DNA from: Methanobacterium sp.
Lineage (GTDB): Archaea > Methanobacteriota > Methanobacteria > Methanobacteriales > Methanobacteriaceae
Assembly: GCA_030017655.1 (NCBI GenBank)
Contig: JASEIM010000007.1
Span: 1-64,000 of the forward strand
Reading direction: 5' to 3'
DNA length: 64,000 nucleotides
In this document: positions 17,043 through 25,095 of the stretch, piece by piece
Numbering within the stretch: the stretch's first letter is position 1
How the letters are laid out: every line of letters begins with the position of its first letter
Notes under the pieces: generated by a model
What the model saw: only the letters and a program-made list of their open reading frames with translations
What the model was told of the DNA's origin: nothing
The model's database searches: none
Made by a program: the position numbers and the translations under genes

Positions 17043-17630
17043 TTATACGGCATATAATGCTATAATAGAAACTAATAGAATTATAATTAAACCTATTACT
17101 AAAATAGAGGGTATACGAATCTTTTCTGTATATAATGATAAATTTGATTTACTTCGTTTTTCTTGAATCCTTGATAAAAAAGCATCTTCCTGACTGATGC
17201 TATTTTCAATTAATTTTTTTTGCTTATTAATTTCGTTTTCGATGTCTTTTTCTTCTAATAAATCCCATATGGAATTACTATCTATTAAATTTTCTTTATT
17301 AATATTATTCAGTGCCTGTTCCTGGATGGTTATACGTTCTGATAAGCTCTTTAAAACTTCTTTACGTTCTCGGGCCTCAGTTTTTAAATAATTTACTATA
17401 TCATCTAACTCTTCATATTCTTCATTCTTATTAAAGGTAACAGGAGATTTTAATATATTATCAATGTTTTCTGTGTATATAAGAGGACTTCCACATTCAC
17501 ATCCAGTAAAATCATCTGGAGATTCATTATCCTTGAGTTCATAGTATCCATGACAGCTATGACATACCAAATATCCATTAAGAGCATTTTCAGAGTTGAT
17601 TTTCCTTTTTTTGTTATTTTTTACACTCAT
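17043..17630 (-). CDS. Zinc-ribbon / coiled-coil / C-terminal membrane-anchored protein (paralogue 1)
   Basis: A 195-residue protein of unknown function. In order: a basic start, a zinc ribbon at about residues 18-55 (GYLVCHSCHGYY, then GCECGSPLIY), an acidic charged coiled-coil region (about 65-165) with DSNSIWDLLEEK and FLSRIQEKRSKS, and a C-terminal hydrophobic helix. With the tail in the membrane, the ribbon would lie in the cytoplasm. It is a clear paralogue of the gene at 17994-18641. I choose ATG 17630; a TTG at 17651 is the alternative. An element shared with the second copy lies upstream at 17793-17820. Confidence 0.75.
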   Translation of the reverse strand: MSVKNNKKRKINSENALNGYLVCHSCHGYYELKDNESPDDFTGCECGSPLIYTENIDNILKSPVTFNKNEEYEELDDIVNYLKTEARERKEVLKSLSERITIQEQALNNINKENLIDSNSIWDLLEEKDIENEINKQKKLIENSISQEDAFLSRIQEKRSKSNLSLYTEKIRIPSILVIGLIIILLVSIIALYAV

Positions 17631-17792
17631 TAAAACACAACCACTCCCCAAACTCCTTATACGGATTGGAAATTTGAATATGTGAGTAATATATTACTCA
17701 TATTATGATCATCATATTATAAACTTATAAATGGCTTAAATGGTGTATATCTACCTTTTTTGATTTTATATCGATATTATCCTTATTATGTT

Positions 17793-17820
17793 GATATATC
17801 CAAATTTTATTAAATAAGTA
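17793..17820 (-). promoter_or_regulatory. Putative promoter of paralogue 1, shared with paralogue 2
   Basis: On the plus strand GATATATC (17793-17800), 8 bases, then ATTAAATAAGTA (17809-17820). The same order and nearly the same spacing occur before the second paralogue (GTATATAC, then ATTAAATAAGTA at 18835-18846). The first part could be a TATA box and the second an upstream binding site. The implied 5' UTR is long, roughly 140 bases. Confidence 0.4.
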
Positions 17821-17993
17821 CTTTTTGCTATTTTTTTATTTCTATGAAATTGATTTTTAAGCCAAGAGGGTTAGAATATTTTGGAAAAGTAAATATTTTT
17901 AAGTCTAAAAAAATAATCAACATGTTTAAAGCAATTAAATTTAAAAATAGACTAATATTTAAATTTAAAACTTATTTAAAGTATTATATACTT
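17821..17993. other. AT-rich spacer between the two paralogues
   Basis: AT-rich sequence with an open frame at 17844-18065 on the plus strand that overlaps the next gene and has Lys/Tyr/Phe-rich, low-complexity content. I regard it as non-coding. The useful content of the 17631-17993 gap is the shared promoter-like element. Confidence 0.4.
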
Positions 17994-18641
17994 TTATTTA
18001 AATATAAATATGGATATTATGCCTATGGCTATTATAAACAGGGCTACGATACTTATTTTTGTTAAAGTAGTGGGATATACTTCTCCTGAAATACTTAAAG
18101 TTTTACTCCTTTTTTCCTGAATATGGGATAAAAATTGGTTTTCCTGTTCCATAATGCTGCTAATTACTTTTTTTTGTCCATTGATCTTGTTATCAAGACT
18201 TTTTTCTTCTAAAATATCCCATACAGAATCATTTCCTGAATTTATTTCATTAAATCTTTCATTTCTAATTTCATTCAGGAGTTCTTCCTGGCTGATCAAA
18301 CGCTGGCATAGATCTTCTAGAAATTTCTTACGTTCTGTAGCTTTAGCTCTTAAAAAATCAATAATTTGCTGTAATTCCTCATATTCATCAAAATCATTTA
18401 TATCTTCATTGATTTCGACATCATCATACACATCGAGGATTTGAGGAATTTTTAATAGGTTATCAATGTTTTCACGATACTCAAGTAGGCCACCGCAATC
18501 ACATCGTGAAAAGTCATTAGGAGATTCGTTATTTTTAAGCTTATAATACCCCTTACAGTTCTCACAGATCAGATATCCGCCTGAATTAGTTAAGTTACGT
18601 CCAGATCCTAAAACATTTTTTACTTCCTTATCCAGTAACAT
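17994..18641 (-). CDS. Zinc-ribbon / coiled-coil / C-terminal membrane-anchored protein (paralogue 2)
   Basis: A 215-residue protein with the same architecture as paralogue 1: ribbon GYLICENCKGYYKLKNNESP followed by CDCGGLLEY, an acidic coiled-coil region longer by about 20 residues, the shared motifs SVWDILEEK and FLSHIQEKRSK, and a terminal hydrophobic helix. The ATG at 18641 follows AGGTGGG; a GTG at 18650 is less likely. Conservation in the ribbon and in two spots of the coil suggests these are the functional parts. Function unknown. Confidence 0.78.
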   Translation of the reverse strand: MLLDKEVKNVLGSGRNLTNSGGYLICENCKGYYKLKNNESPNDFSRCDCGGLLEYRENIDNLLKIPQILDVYDDVEINEDINDFDEYEELQQIIDFLRAKATERKKFLEDLCQRLISQEELLNEIRNERFNEINSGNDSVWDILEEKSLDNKINGQKKVISSIMEQENQFLSHIQEKRSKTLSISGEVYPTTLTKISIVALFIIAIGIISIFIFK

Positions 18642-19207
18642 TATGCCCACCTTTAAAATTTAATAAATTATTTTAAAGATAATGATAATTTAATTAATAT
18701 TAAGATATTTTAAGCATTTTAAGAGCATTATAAAATTATAATATTTTTGAAAATAATTATCAGGCGTTATTTTCTCATATTTTTTATAAATAATTGTGAT
18801 TTTTTATTTTTCTATGATAGTATATACAGACATCATTAAATAAGTATTTTTCTATTTTTATGATTAACAAAATTGTATTATTATATATTATTTTTATTAT
18901 TAAATGCATAATAAGTATTATATAATTTTTAAGTAGGTAAGATTTCATTAATATCAAATTGGCAAATAAATGAATTATCAAAAAAATTAAATTATATCGT
19001 AATCTGGCGTAGGTTCTAAAAACTTCTTAAATCTAGAAAAAGATGCTATGGGGTATTTTAATAAATTTAATGATTAAATAAGCTATTTTCACAAAAATAT
19101 TTAAATTCTATTATAAAAGAAAGTATAAATTAGTATGATGATAACTAGATAAAAAAATCATATAAATGTTTAAAATATAGAATAAAAAAAATTGATAAAT
19201 TTTATAA
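18642..19207. other. AT-rich intergenic region, paralogue 2 / mtxX
   Basis: A 566-base divergent region. It contains an inverted repeat at 18749-18774 (GAAAATAA/TTATTTTC, loop of 10), the promoter-like element of paralogue 2 at 18820-18846, and a TATA-like stretch near 19171-19179 toward mtxX. The open frame at 18784-18981 is low-complexity and not believable as a gene. Confidence 0.4.
18820..18846 (-). promoter_or_regulatory. Putative promoter of paralogue 2, shared with paralogue 1
   Basis: GTATATAC (18820-18827), 7 bases, then ATTAAATAAGTA (18835-18846), followed by a T-rich stretch like that before paralogue 1. The matching layout in front of both genes argues for a duplicated unit that includes the promoter. 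Confidence 0.4.
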
Positions 19208-19216
19208 ATGATAATT

Positions 19217-19951
19217 ATGAAAATTGCAGCAGGTATTGGTGAAAATAAAAATATTGTTGATGCTTCAAAAGAAGTTAATTTTGAAGTAATTTTAACAGAA
19301 TCAGAGGAAAATTTAATTAGAATGCTTCTTAAAAAAGAAGTTGATGCTGCTGTACGTGGATCCATAAGTTCTTCAAGGATTCTGCCACTTTTAAAGGAAA
19401 AATATAATACTGATATATTTAGAGCTTCATTTTTAGAAGTAAATGGCCATAAATTCCTTTTTGCCCCTGTAGGAATTGATGAAGGAGATAGTAAAGAGCA
19501 TAAAATTAAAATAATTGAATTAGGGGCTGAATTTTTATTAAGACTCGGCATAAAACCCAATATAGCTGTTCTTTCAGGAGGAAGGCCTGAAGATGTGGAT
19601 AGAAGTAAAAAGATTTATGATTCAATTGAAGAAGGAGAATATATAACAGGGATAATAAAAAATAAATATTCTGTAAAACACTATTTTATATTAATAGAAA
19701 ATGCTATAAATGATAAGGCAAACTTCATTCTGGCACCGGATGGAATTTCTGGAAACTTAATATTCAGAACTCTTGTTTTTTTAGGTTCTGGCAAGAGCCA
19801 TGGTGCCATAACACTTGGAATTAATGAGATATTCGTTGATACTTCAAGATCACAGAGCATCGAAGGATATAAAAGAGCATTGGAATTTTCAAATTATCTA
19901 GCAAGATTAAAGAGCAGGAATCAAAATGCAAATACTAAAACCAGTTTATAA
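19217..19951 (+). CDS. mtxX: Methanogenesis marker protein 4 (MtxX-like)
   Basis: A 244-residue protein (247 if the ATG at 19208 is used) of the MtxX/methanogenesis-marker-4 family, distantly related in fold to phosphate acyltransferases. Visible motifs: MKIAAGIGENKN at the start, AAVRGSISSSRIL, NIAVLSGGRPEDVDRS, ILAPDGISGNL and FLGSGKSHGAITLGI. The family is found in methanogens; its biochemical role is unproven. The end overlaps uppS by 26 bases, so the two are translationally linked. Confidence 0.85.
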   Translation: MKIAAGIGENKNIVDASKEVNFEVILTESEENLIRMLLKKEVDAAVRGSISSSRILPLLKEKYNTDIFRASFLEVNGHKFLFAPVGIDEGDSKEHKIKIIELGAEFLLRLGIKPNIAVLSGGRPEDVDRSKKIYDSIEEGEYITGIIKNKYSVKHYFILIENAINDKANFILAPDGISGNLIFRTLVFLGSGKSHGAITLGINEIFVDTSRSQSIEGYKRALEFSNYLARLKSRNQNANTKTSL

Positions 19952-20693
19952 AGCATATGAATGGTATATATCAAGAAATCTAAAGCCTCAAAATATGCCC
20001 AAACACATAGCAATAATCATGGATGGTAACAGACGTTATTCCAGGTTGATGGGAAACATGGAAGCCATAGATGGACATAAAAGGGGTGTGGATACCCTTG
20101 AAAAAGTACTTGACTGGTCAATTGAACTTGGAATAGAAATTGTTACAGCATACGCATTCTCAACAGAGAATTTTAAAAGGCCTCCTGAAGAAGTAAAAGG
20201 ATTAATGCATCTTTTCCAGAAGGAATTTGAAGGAATTGCAAACAATCCCAAAATACATAAAAATAAAGTTAAAGTGAAAGCGGTGGGACAGTTAGAGCTT
20301 CTTCCAGAGAATGTAAGAGAGGCCATAAGAATTGCAGAAAAATCTACGGAAAATTACAATAAAAGACTTGTAAATATTGCCATAGGATACGATGGACGTA
20401 TGGAAATAATAGATGCCATAAAAAAGATATCCATGGAATTTAAGGAAGGAAAAATTGGAATTCAGGATATTAATGAGGATCTGGTTAATAAGAATCTTTA
20501 CACTGCAGGTTTAGAGGATCCTAATCTTATAATAAGAACAAGCGGTGAAGAAAGACTCAGCGGGTTTTTATTATGGCAATCTTCATACTCCGAACTTTAT
20601 TTCTGTGACAGTCTCTGGCCTGAACTGAGAAAAGTTGATTTTTTAAGGGCTTTAAGGTCATATCAGGAAAGAGAAAGACGTTTTGGAATTTAA
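19926..20693 (+). CDS. uppS: Polyprenyl (undecaprenyl-type) diphosphate synthase
   Basis: A 255-residue cis-prenyltransferase that elongates allylic diphosphates to the long lipid carrier for glycan assembly. Signatures: HIAIIMDGNRRYSRLMG with the catalytic Asp, AYAFSTENFKRPPEEV, and RTSGEERLSGFLLWQSSYSELYF ahead of a WPELRKVDFLRAL end. The RBS GCAGGAATCA lies inside the end of mtxX. The product would supply the lipid-linked sugars handled by the flippase and the glycosyltransferases elsewhere in the window. Confidence 0.95.
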   Translation: MQILKPVYKAYEWYISRNLKPQNMPKHIAIIMDGNRRYSRLMGNMEAIDGHKRGVDTLEKVLDWSIELGIEIVTAYAFSTENFKRPPEEVKGLMHLFQKEFEGIANNPKIHKNKVKVKAVGQLELLPENVREAIRIAEKSTENYNKRLVNIAIGYDGRMEIIDAIKKISMEFKEGKIGIQDINEDLVNKNLYTAGLEDPNLIIRTSGEERLSGFLLWQSSYSELYFCDSLWPELRKVDFLRALRSYQERERRFGI

Positions 20694-20740
20694 ACTATTT
20701 ATTTTTTTCATTTAATTTAGTCATTTTAAAGGTGAGATTA

Positions 20741-21502
20741 ATGATTGATACACACTGTCATGTTGATTTTAAGGACTACAACAAAAACAGGGAAGATGTT
20801 ATTAAACGAGCGAAGAAAAAATTAAATGGCATAATCAATTCAGGAGCCACTTTGGGTGGAAATCGAAGGACACTAAAGCTTGTAGAGGAATATAAGGGAT
20901 TTTTACATGGTACTCTGGGTTTTCACCCGGTAAATGCCTCAAAAGCAGATTATAATATAATTGAGCAGGCATTTAGAGAAATAAATGAAAATATCGATAA
21001 GGCTGTTGCAGTTGGGGAAACAGGACTTGATTTTCACCATATCGAAGATAATGAGGCAAGAAATAGGCAGATAAGAGTTTTCAGGTCCTTTATTGATCTT
21101 TCAAATGAATACGAAATGCCTATTGTAATACATGCAAGGGATGCTGAATTAAAGGCATTGGAGATGATTAAGAAATATTCGGCTGATGTTGATGTTATAT
21201 TCCATTGTTATGGGGGCGATCTTGAAACATTAAATAATATAATTGATGAAAGCTATTATGTTTCATTTTCAACAATTATCTGCTATTCAGACCATCATAA
21301 GGAACTTGTTGAATATGCTCCCCTTGAAAATATCCTTACAGAGACCGACAGCCCATATCTTTCACCATTTAAGGGTCAGAAGAATGAACCTGCATTTGTA
21401 GAAGAAACGGTTAAAAAAATTGCAGAAATAAAGTCTAGATCATTTGCTGATGTGGAAAAAATAACCGAAAAGAATGCTAAAAAGGTTTTTAAGTTAAGGT
21501 AA
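20741..21502 (+). CDS. TatD-family metal-dependent hydrolase
   Basis: A 253-residue TIM-barrel amidohydrolase of the TatD DNase family: metal ligands in IDTHCHVDF, VGETGLDFH, VIHARDAE, FHCYGGD and TETDSPYLSP. Known relatives have 3'-5' exonuclease activity; the archaeal role is not shown. ATG 20741 follows AAAGGTGAG; a GTG at 20732 overlaps that site and is rejected. It lies 47 bases downstream of uppS. Confidence 0.9.
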   Translation: MIDTHCHVDFKDYNKNREDVIKRAKKKLNGIINSGATLGGNRRTLKLVEEYKGFLHGTLGFHPVNASKADYNIIEQAFREINENIDKAVAVGETGLDFHHIEDNEARNRQIRVFRSFIDLSNEYEMPIVIHARDAELKALEMIKKYSADVDVIFHCYGGDLETLNNIIDESYYVSFSTIICYSDHHKELVEYAPLENILTETDSPYLSPFKGQKNEPAFVEETVKKIAEIKSRSFADVEKITEKNAKKVFKLR

Positions 21503-21520
21503 ATAGCTTATTTATCTAAC
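21489..21520. terminator. Imperfect hairpin across convergent stops
   Basis: Inner stem TAAATA/TATTTA with loop GCT, flanked by AGTTA and TAACT, spans the stop codons of the TatD gene and of the convergent carboxymuconolactone decarboxylase-like gene. It could terminate both. Confidence 0.35.
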
Positions 21521-21885
21521 TCTTCAAATACTTCTTTTGCAACATAAATTCCATTTAAACCGGCTGGAAAACCTGCATAAACGGCCATTTGAATCATAAC
21601 TTCAACTATTTCTTCCCTGGTGCAGCCAACATTTAAGGCACCTTTAATATGGCTTTTAAGTTGTAAAGGGGCTGTACCAAGAGCTGTGATTGCTGCAACT
21701 GTTATAAGTTCTCTTGTTTTTAAATCTAAGCCGGGGCGTGTATATATATCCCCATAAGGAAATTCTGCAACAAAACGAGCCATATCAGGGGCAATATCCT
21801 CTAAGTTCTCAGCTAATTGCTTATAAGATGTAGGATTCATTATTTTAAGCATTTCAATTCCTTTTTTATAGCGTTCATTACTCAT
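21508..21885 (-). CDS. Carboxymuconolactone decarboxylase-family protein
   Basis: A 125-residue all-helical AhpD/CMD-fold protein: KTRELITVAAITALG, HIKGALNVGCTREEIVEVMIQMAVYAGFPAGLN. It has a single Cys in this motif rather than the CxxC of AhpD, so a peroxidase role is unlikely; the actual reaction is unknown. The ATG at 21885 follows AGGAGAA; upstream codons to 21924 are not used. Confidence 0.88.
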   Translation of the reverse strand: MSNERYKKGIEMLKIMNPTSYKQLAENLEDIAPDMARFVAEFPYGDIYTRPGLDLKTRELITVAAITALGTAPLQLKSHIKGALNVGCTREEIVEVMIQMAVYAGFPAGLNGIYVAKEVFEELDK

Positions 21886-21986
21886 TTTTATTCTCCTGTT
21901 ATTTATGATTAAATAGGGTAACATATTTAATTTAATAAGATAATATTTAAATTTTGATTATTGATTTAATTGAAAATGGTGAGAAA

Positions 21987-22253
21987 ATGAAAATGGAAAA
22001 ATTCTGCATATTAGCTCTGCTTATTACAATTATTGGTGTCAATATTCTATCAATAAGCGCAGCCCCTCAAGACCAGCTAGATAATATTACTGATACTACA
22101 AAGGATGCACTTAATAATGCTTCTGAGGTGGCTAATGAAACAGCTGCAGAAGTAAATAGTTTCTTAGATCCAATTCAAAGCATATTAAATGCCATTAATT
22201 CAGTTTTACAGGAAATCCAACAGATATTGTATTTTTTTAGTGGAGGACAGTAA
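21987..22253 (+). CDS. Small secreted protein with signal peptide
   Basis: An 88-residue protein of unknown function. The signal peptide is clear (FCILALLITIIGVNILSISAA with cleavage near AAPQ). The mature part, about 60 residues, is Asp/Asn-rich and amphipathic helical (DNITDTTKDALNNASEVANET, with possible N-glycosylation sites NIT, NAS and NET). The start at 21987 follows GGTGAGAAA. Likely an exported or surface-attached helical protein. arfC follows 40 bases downstream. Confidence 0.7.
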   Translation: MKMEKFCILALLITIIGVNILSISAAPQDQLDNITDTTKDALNNASEVANETAAEVNSFLDPIQSILNAINSVLQEIQQILYFFSGGQ

Positions 22254-22293
22254 CCCTCTATTTTTTAAGAGATCATACATTTCCAGTGATAAA

Positions 22294-22941
22294 ATGAAGC
22301 CTTATGTCATATTAAATGCTGCAATGACTTTAGATGGAAAAATTGCAACAAGAACAGGCAGCTCTGAAATTTCAGGTAAAGAAGACCTTATTAGGGTACA
22401 TAAAATCCGGAAAGAAGTTGATGCAATAATGGTTGGAATAAATACCGTTCTTGCAGATGATCCACGTCTCACGGTGCATAAAATCGAGGCTGAAAGCAAA
22501 GATAACCCTGTCAGGATTGTCGTTGATAGTAAGGGCAGGGTTCCATTGAATTTCCGTATTTTAAATGATGATGCACCAACAATAATTGCGGTAACAGAAA
22601 ATGCGGATTCCCAAAAGATTAAAGAATTAGAAAAAAAAGTAACTGTATTAAAGTGCGGTAAAGACAGGGTTAATCTTAAATCATTGATGAAGGAACTTGT
22701 AGATAGGGGAATAAAGACCCTGATGCTTGAAGGAGGATCGACGCTGAATTATTCAATGCTTGAAAATGGTCTGGTGGATGAAGTCAGGGTATGTGTAGCA
22801 CCAATGATTGTCGGTGGAAAGAATGCTAAAACCCTTGTCGATGGTGAGGGTATTGACCAGATGAGCGATGCAATTAAGTTAAAACTTAAAAAAAATTATT
22901 TTCTAGGTGAAGATCTGATATTAGAGTATAAAGTTAGTTAA
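22294..22941 (+). CDS. arfC: 2,5-diamino-6-ribosylamino-4(3H)-pyrimidinone 5'-phosphate reductase
   Basis: A 215-residue RibD-C/dihydrofolate-reductase-fold enzyme that reduces the ribose of the pyrimidine intermediate using NAD(P)H in archaeal riboflavin and F420 synthesis. Signatures: YVILNAAMTLDGKIATRTG, the DAIMVGINTVLADDPRLTV loop, RIVVDSKGRVP, LMLEGGSTLNYSML and APMIVGGK. The deaminase domain of bacterial RibD is absent, as expected for archaea. The ATG at 22294 is chosen over a longer open frame from 22189. The partner ArfB is at 42.1 kb. Confidence 0.93.
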   Translation: MKPYVILNAAMTLDGKIATRTGSSEISGKEDLIRVHKIRKEVDAIMVGINTVLADDPRLTVHKIEAESKDNPVRIVVDSKGRVPLNFRILNDDAPTIIAVTENADSQKIKELEKKVTVLKCGKDRVNLKSLMKELVDRGIKTLMLEGGSTLNYSMLENGLVDEVRVCVAPMIVGGKNAKTLVDGEGIDQMSDAIKLKLKKNYFLGEDLILEYKVS

Positions 22942-22976
22942 AGCAATATTTGTATGGGTTACTGGTCAGTTGAGTT

Positions 22977-23132
22977 CTATTTTTTTAATAAAAGCAGATA
23001 AATTCCTAATGCCAGTAGAGCAATAACTATTATCCAGATTAAGTATACAAAGAACCATCTGGCAGCGAAATAAACAACCATTATCAAAAGTGCAATTATA
23101 ATGTAGGCAATACCTGCAATTTTGTCATTCAT
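22977..23132 (-). CDS. Small membrane protein, 51 residues
   Basis: A gene too short for usual calling. The ATG at 23132 has a strong ribosome site (AAAGGAGATGTAATT). The product begins MNDKIAGIAYIIIALLIMVV and has two hydrophobic helices separated by FAARWFF, ending LLLLKK. It is likely inserted in the cytoplasmic membrane. No function can be given. It is convergent with arfC. Confidence 0.65.
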   Translation of the reverse strand: MNDKIAGIAYIIIALLIMVVYFAARWFFVYLIWIIVIALLALGIYLLLLKK

Positions 23133-23412
23133 AATTACATCTCCTTTATTTTTTATTATTTATATCCAAAATTATTATTATATTTTTATGTTTAATCAGG
23201 CTATGGTTAGAAAATTATTGAACCAAGCTATTAAAACTATTTTTGGGAATTATAGAACTTAAAAATGCTTCTAATATAAAAAATCTAAGATTTTAAGTTG
23301 TTTATAATTTTAAGCATGAAATAAAACCCTCAATCATTTTTTGAGGCAATTTTAGTAAAAAATAATTAGAAGAATTATAAAAAATAATAATAAAAATGGA
23401 ATTGAGGTTAAA

Positions 23413-24075
23413 ATGCAGATTATAGCTCACCGAGGAGCTTCTTACTTCGAGCCTGAAAACACATTAAGGAGCATAAAACGAGCAATTGAAATGAATGCAG
23501 ATTATGTTGAAGTTGATGTCCGCATGAGTAAAGATAAAGAACTTATTATTATGCATGATGCGGATATCAGCAGAACAACAAATGGTACTGGACTTGTGAA
23601 GGACAAAACGCTTCTGGAACTTAAAGAATATGATGCTGGGAATGGAGAGGAAATTCCTACATTGGATGAAGTGTTAGAAACTGTAAAGAACAAAATTAAA
23701 CTGGTAGTTGAAATTAAAGAACCTGGAACTGAAGAAAAAATTGTTGAAAAGATAATTGCAAATAAATTGAAAGATACAATAATCACATCATTTTTTCATA
23801 AGGCAGTGAAAAATGTAATGGATTCAGATATAAATGCAGGAATCATATTTGTTGGACAGCCGGTTAATGTGGGACAGATGGCTTCAGCAGCTAATGCAAA
23901 TATAATTTTTCCAAGTTACAGATATATGGATGAAGAACTGGTAAAAGATGCAAAAAGATATGGATTATCAGTTTACCCCTGGGCAATTGATGATCCTGAA
24001 ATATTTGAAAAGTTTGTTAGAATGAATGTTGATGGGATAGTGACAAATAAATTAATGGATAGAACAGTTAGATAA
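23413..24075 (+). CDS. Glycerophosphodiester phosphodiesterase
   Basis: A 220-residue GDPD TIM-barrel enzyme: AHRGASYFEPENTLRS with the catalytic His, YVEVDVRMSKDKELIIMHD with the metal-binding Glu and Asp and the second His, RTTNGTGLV, and LVVEIKEPG. It hydrolyses glycerophosphodiesters to glycerol phosphate and alcohol, and could turn over polar lipid head groups. No signal peptide is present, so it is cytoplasmic. The RBS is GAGGTTAAA. Confidence 0.92.
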   Translation: MQIIAHRGASYFEPENTLRSIKRAIEMNADYVEVDVRMSKDKELIIMHDADISRTTNGTGLVKDKTLLELKEYDAGNGEEIPTLDEVLETVKNKIKLVVEIKEPGTEEKIVEKIIANKLKDTIITSFFHKAVKNVMDSDINAGIIFVGQPVNVGQMASAANANIIFPSYRYMDEELVKDAKRYGLSVYPWAIDDPEIFEKFVRMNVDGIVTNKLMDRTVR

Positions 24076-24126
24076 CTCATCTGCAATATTAAATAAAAGA
24101 TAACCAGTAAAAATGATATTAAATAG

Positions 24127-24286
24127 GGTATTACAGTTCTTGTAATCTTCAAGGATTCTGGAGAAACTGGAATTTTACCAAAACCTGATGAAAAACATCG
24201 TATTTAGTGCAGATGATACTGTAGTTTTACTTGGATCTCCATATAAGATAGCTAAAGCAGCATTTTTATTCCATAAAAAAGAATAA
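24127..24286 (+). pseudogene. TrkA-C (RCK-C) domain remnant
   Basis: Two adjoining frames carry a recognisable RCK-C pattern: from 24127 the frame reads GITVLVIFKDSGETGILPKPDE and hits a stop. A frame shifted by one, from about 24194, continues FSADDTVVLLGSPYKIAKAAFLF and ends at 24286. The order matches the C-terminal domain of TrkA-type potassium transport regulators, without the Rossmann domain and without a start. I regard it as a decayed gene fragment after the GDPD gene. Confidence 0.6.
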
Positions 24287-24952
24287 TCATAATAAACCCT
24301 TATTTTTTAAAATATTAAGTGGATTATCTCTCAATGCTTCATTAATAATCTTTTCAGGTAATCCTGCACCTTTAGCTATTCTATAAGCAGTTTCATAAGT
24401 TATAAGGTCATCGGGAGCATGTGTGTCAGTATCCACAACAAGATCTGCACCAACTTCCATGGCAACTTTAGCAACATGCCCATTTCCGAGGCTGTGACCT
24501 TTTCGCGCGCTTATTTCAAGGGCTATGTTATTATCTCTGGCAATTTCAGCTTCCTCAATGGTAATTAATCCAGGATGCGCTAAAATATCCACATCAGGGC
24601 AGTTAGCAGCAGCTAAATTGGTTCCTTCAATTACAGGCTCTACAATGGTTTCTCCATGAACAACAACAATCTCTGCACCAAATTTTTTGGCCTTGGATGC
24701 AAGCTTTCCAATAACTTCTGCTGGAGCATGTGTTATTTCCGCTCCTTGAATTACTTCTATATCCCAGTTATCCTTAATATCAAGTATAGCTTCCCTTATT
24801 CTTTTAACGCAGTCAATATTTGATGCATCAACGTGATCAGTTATTGCAATTGCTTCATGATTTAAAACGTAAGCTCTTCTGGCAAGTTCTGAAGGTAAAA
24901 GTTCTCCATCACTGAATAAACTATGTGTGTGAAGGTCTATTCTTTTATTTAT
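24287..24952 (-). CDS. PHP-domain phosphoesterase, no canonical start codon
   Basis: An open frame of 222 codons with the full PHP metal-site set: RIDLHTHSLFSDGE at the start, AITDHVD, VIQGAEIT, EIVVVHGE, DILAHPG and DTDTHAPDD. The family start should be near KRIDLHTH, but between the in-frame stop at about 24968 and that motif there is no ATG, GTG or TTG. The best placed codon is ATA at 24952, about 6 bases after AGGGGGA. An internal ATG at 24592 would remove half of the active site. Substrate unknown (relatives hydrolyse phosphoesters). It adjoins the TrkA-C remnant on the other strand. Confidence 0.75.
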   Translation of the reverse strand: MNKRIDLHTHSLFSDGELLPSELARRAYVLNHEAIAITDHVDASNIDCVKRIREAILDIKDNWDIEVIQGAEITHAPAEVIGKLASKAKKFGAEIVVVHGETIVEPVIEGTNLAAANCPDVDILAHPGLITIEEAEIARDNNIALEISARKGHSLGNGHVAKVAMEVGADLVVDTDTHAPDDLITYETAYRIAKGAGLPEKIINEALRDNPLNILKNKGLL

Positions 24953-25095
24953 AAAATTCCCCCTGATTTAATAAATACGACTAATTTTATCATCTAATTT
25001 TTAATCTTTCTTATATATAAGAGTTATATTAAATATAATGATAGTTGAGAATTTTACGATAATTTTTTGATTATTTATATATTTTCGGTGATAAT

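Noticed and set aside
17844..18065. 73-codon plus-strand frame
   Set aside because: Low-complexity Lys/Tyr/Phe composition and overlap with a supported gene on the other strand.
24287..24592. Short version of the PHP gene starting at the internal ATG
   Set aside because: It would lose the DLHTH, TDH and VVHGE metal ligands that are intact upstream in the same frame.
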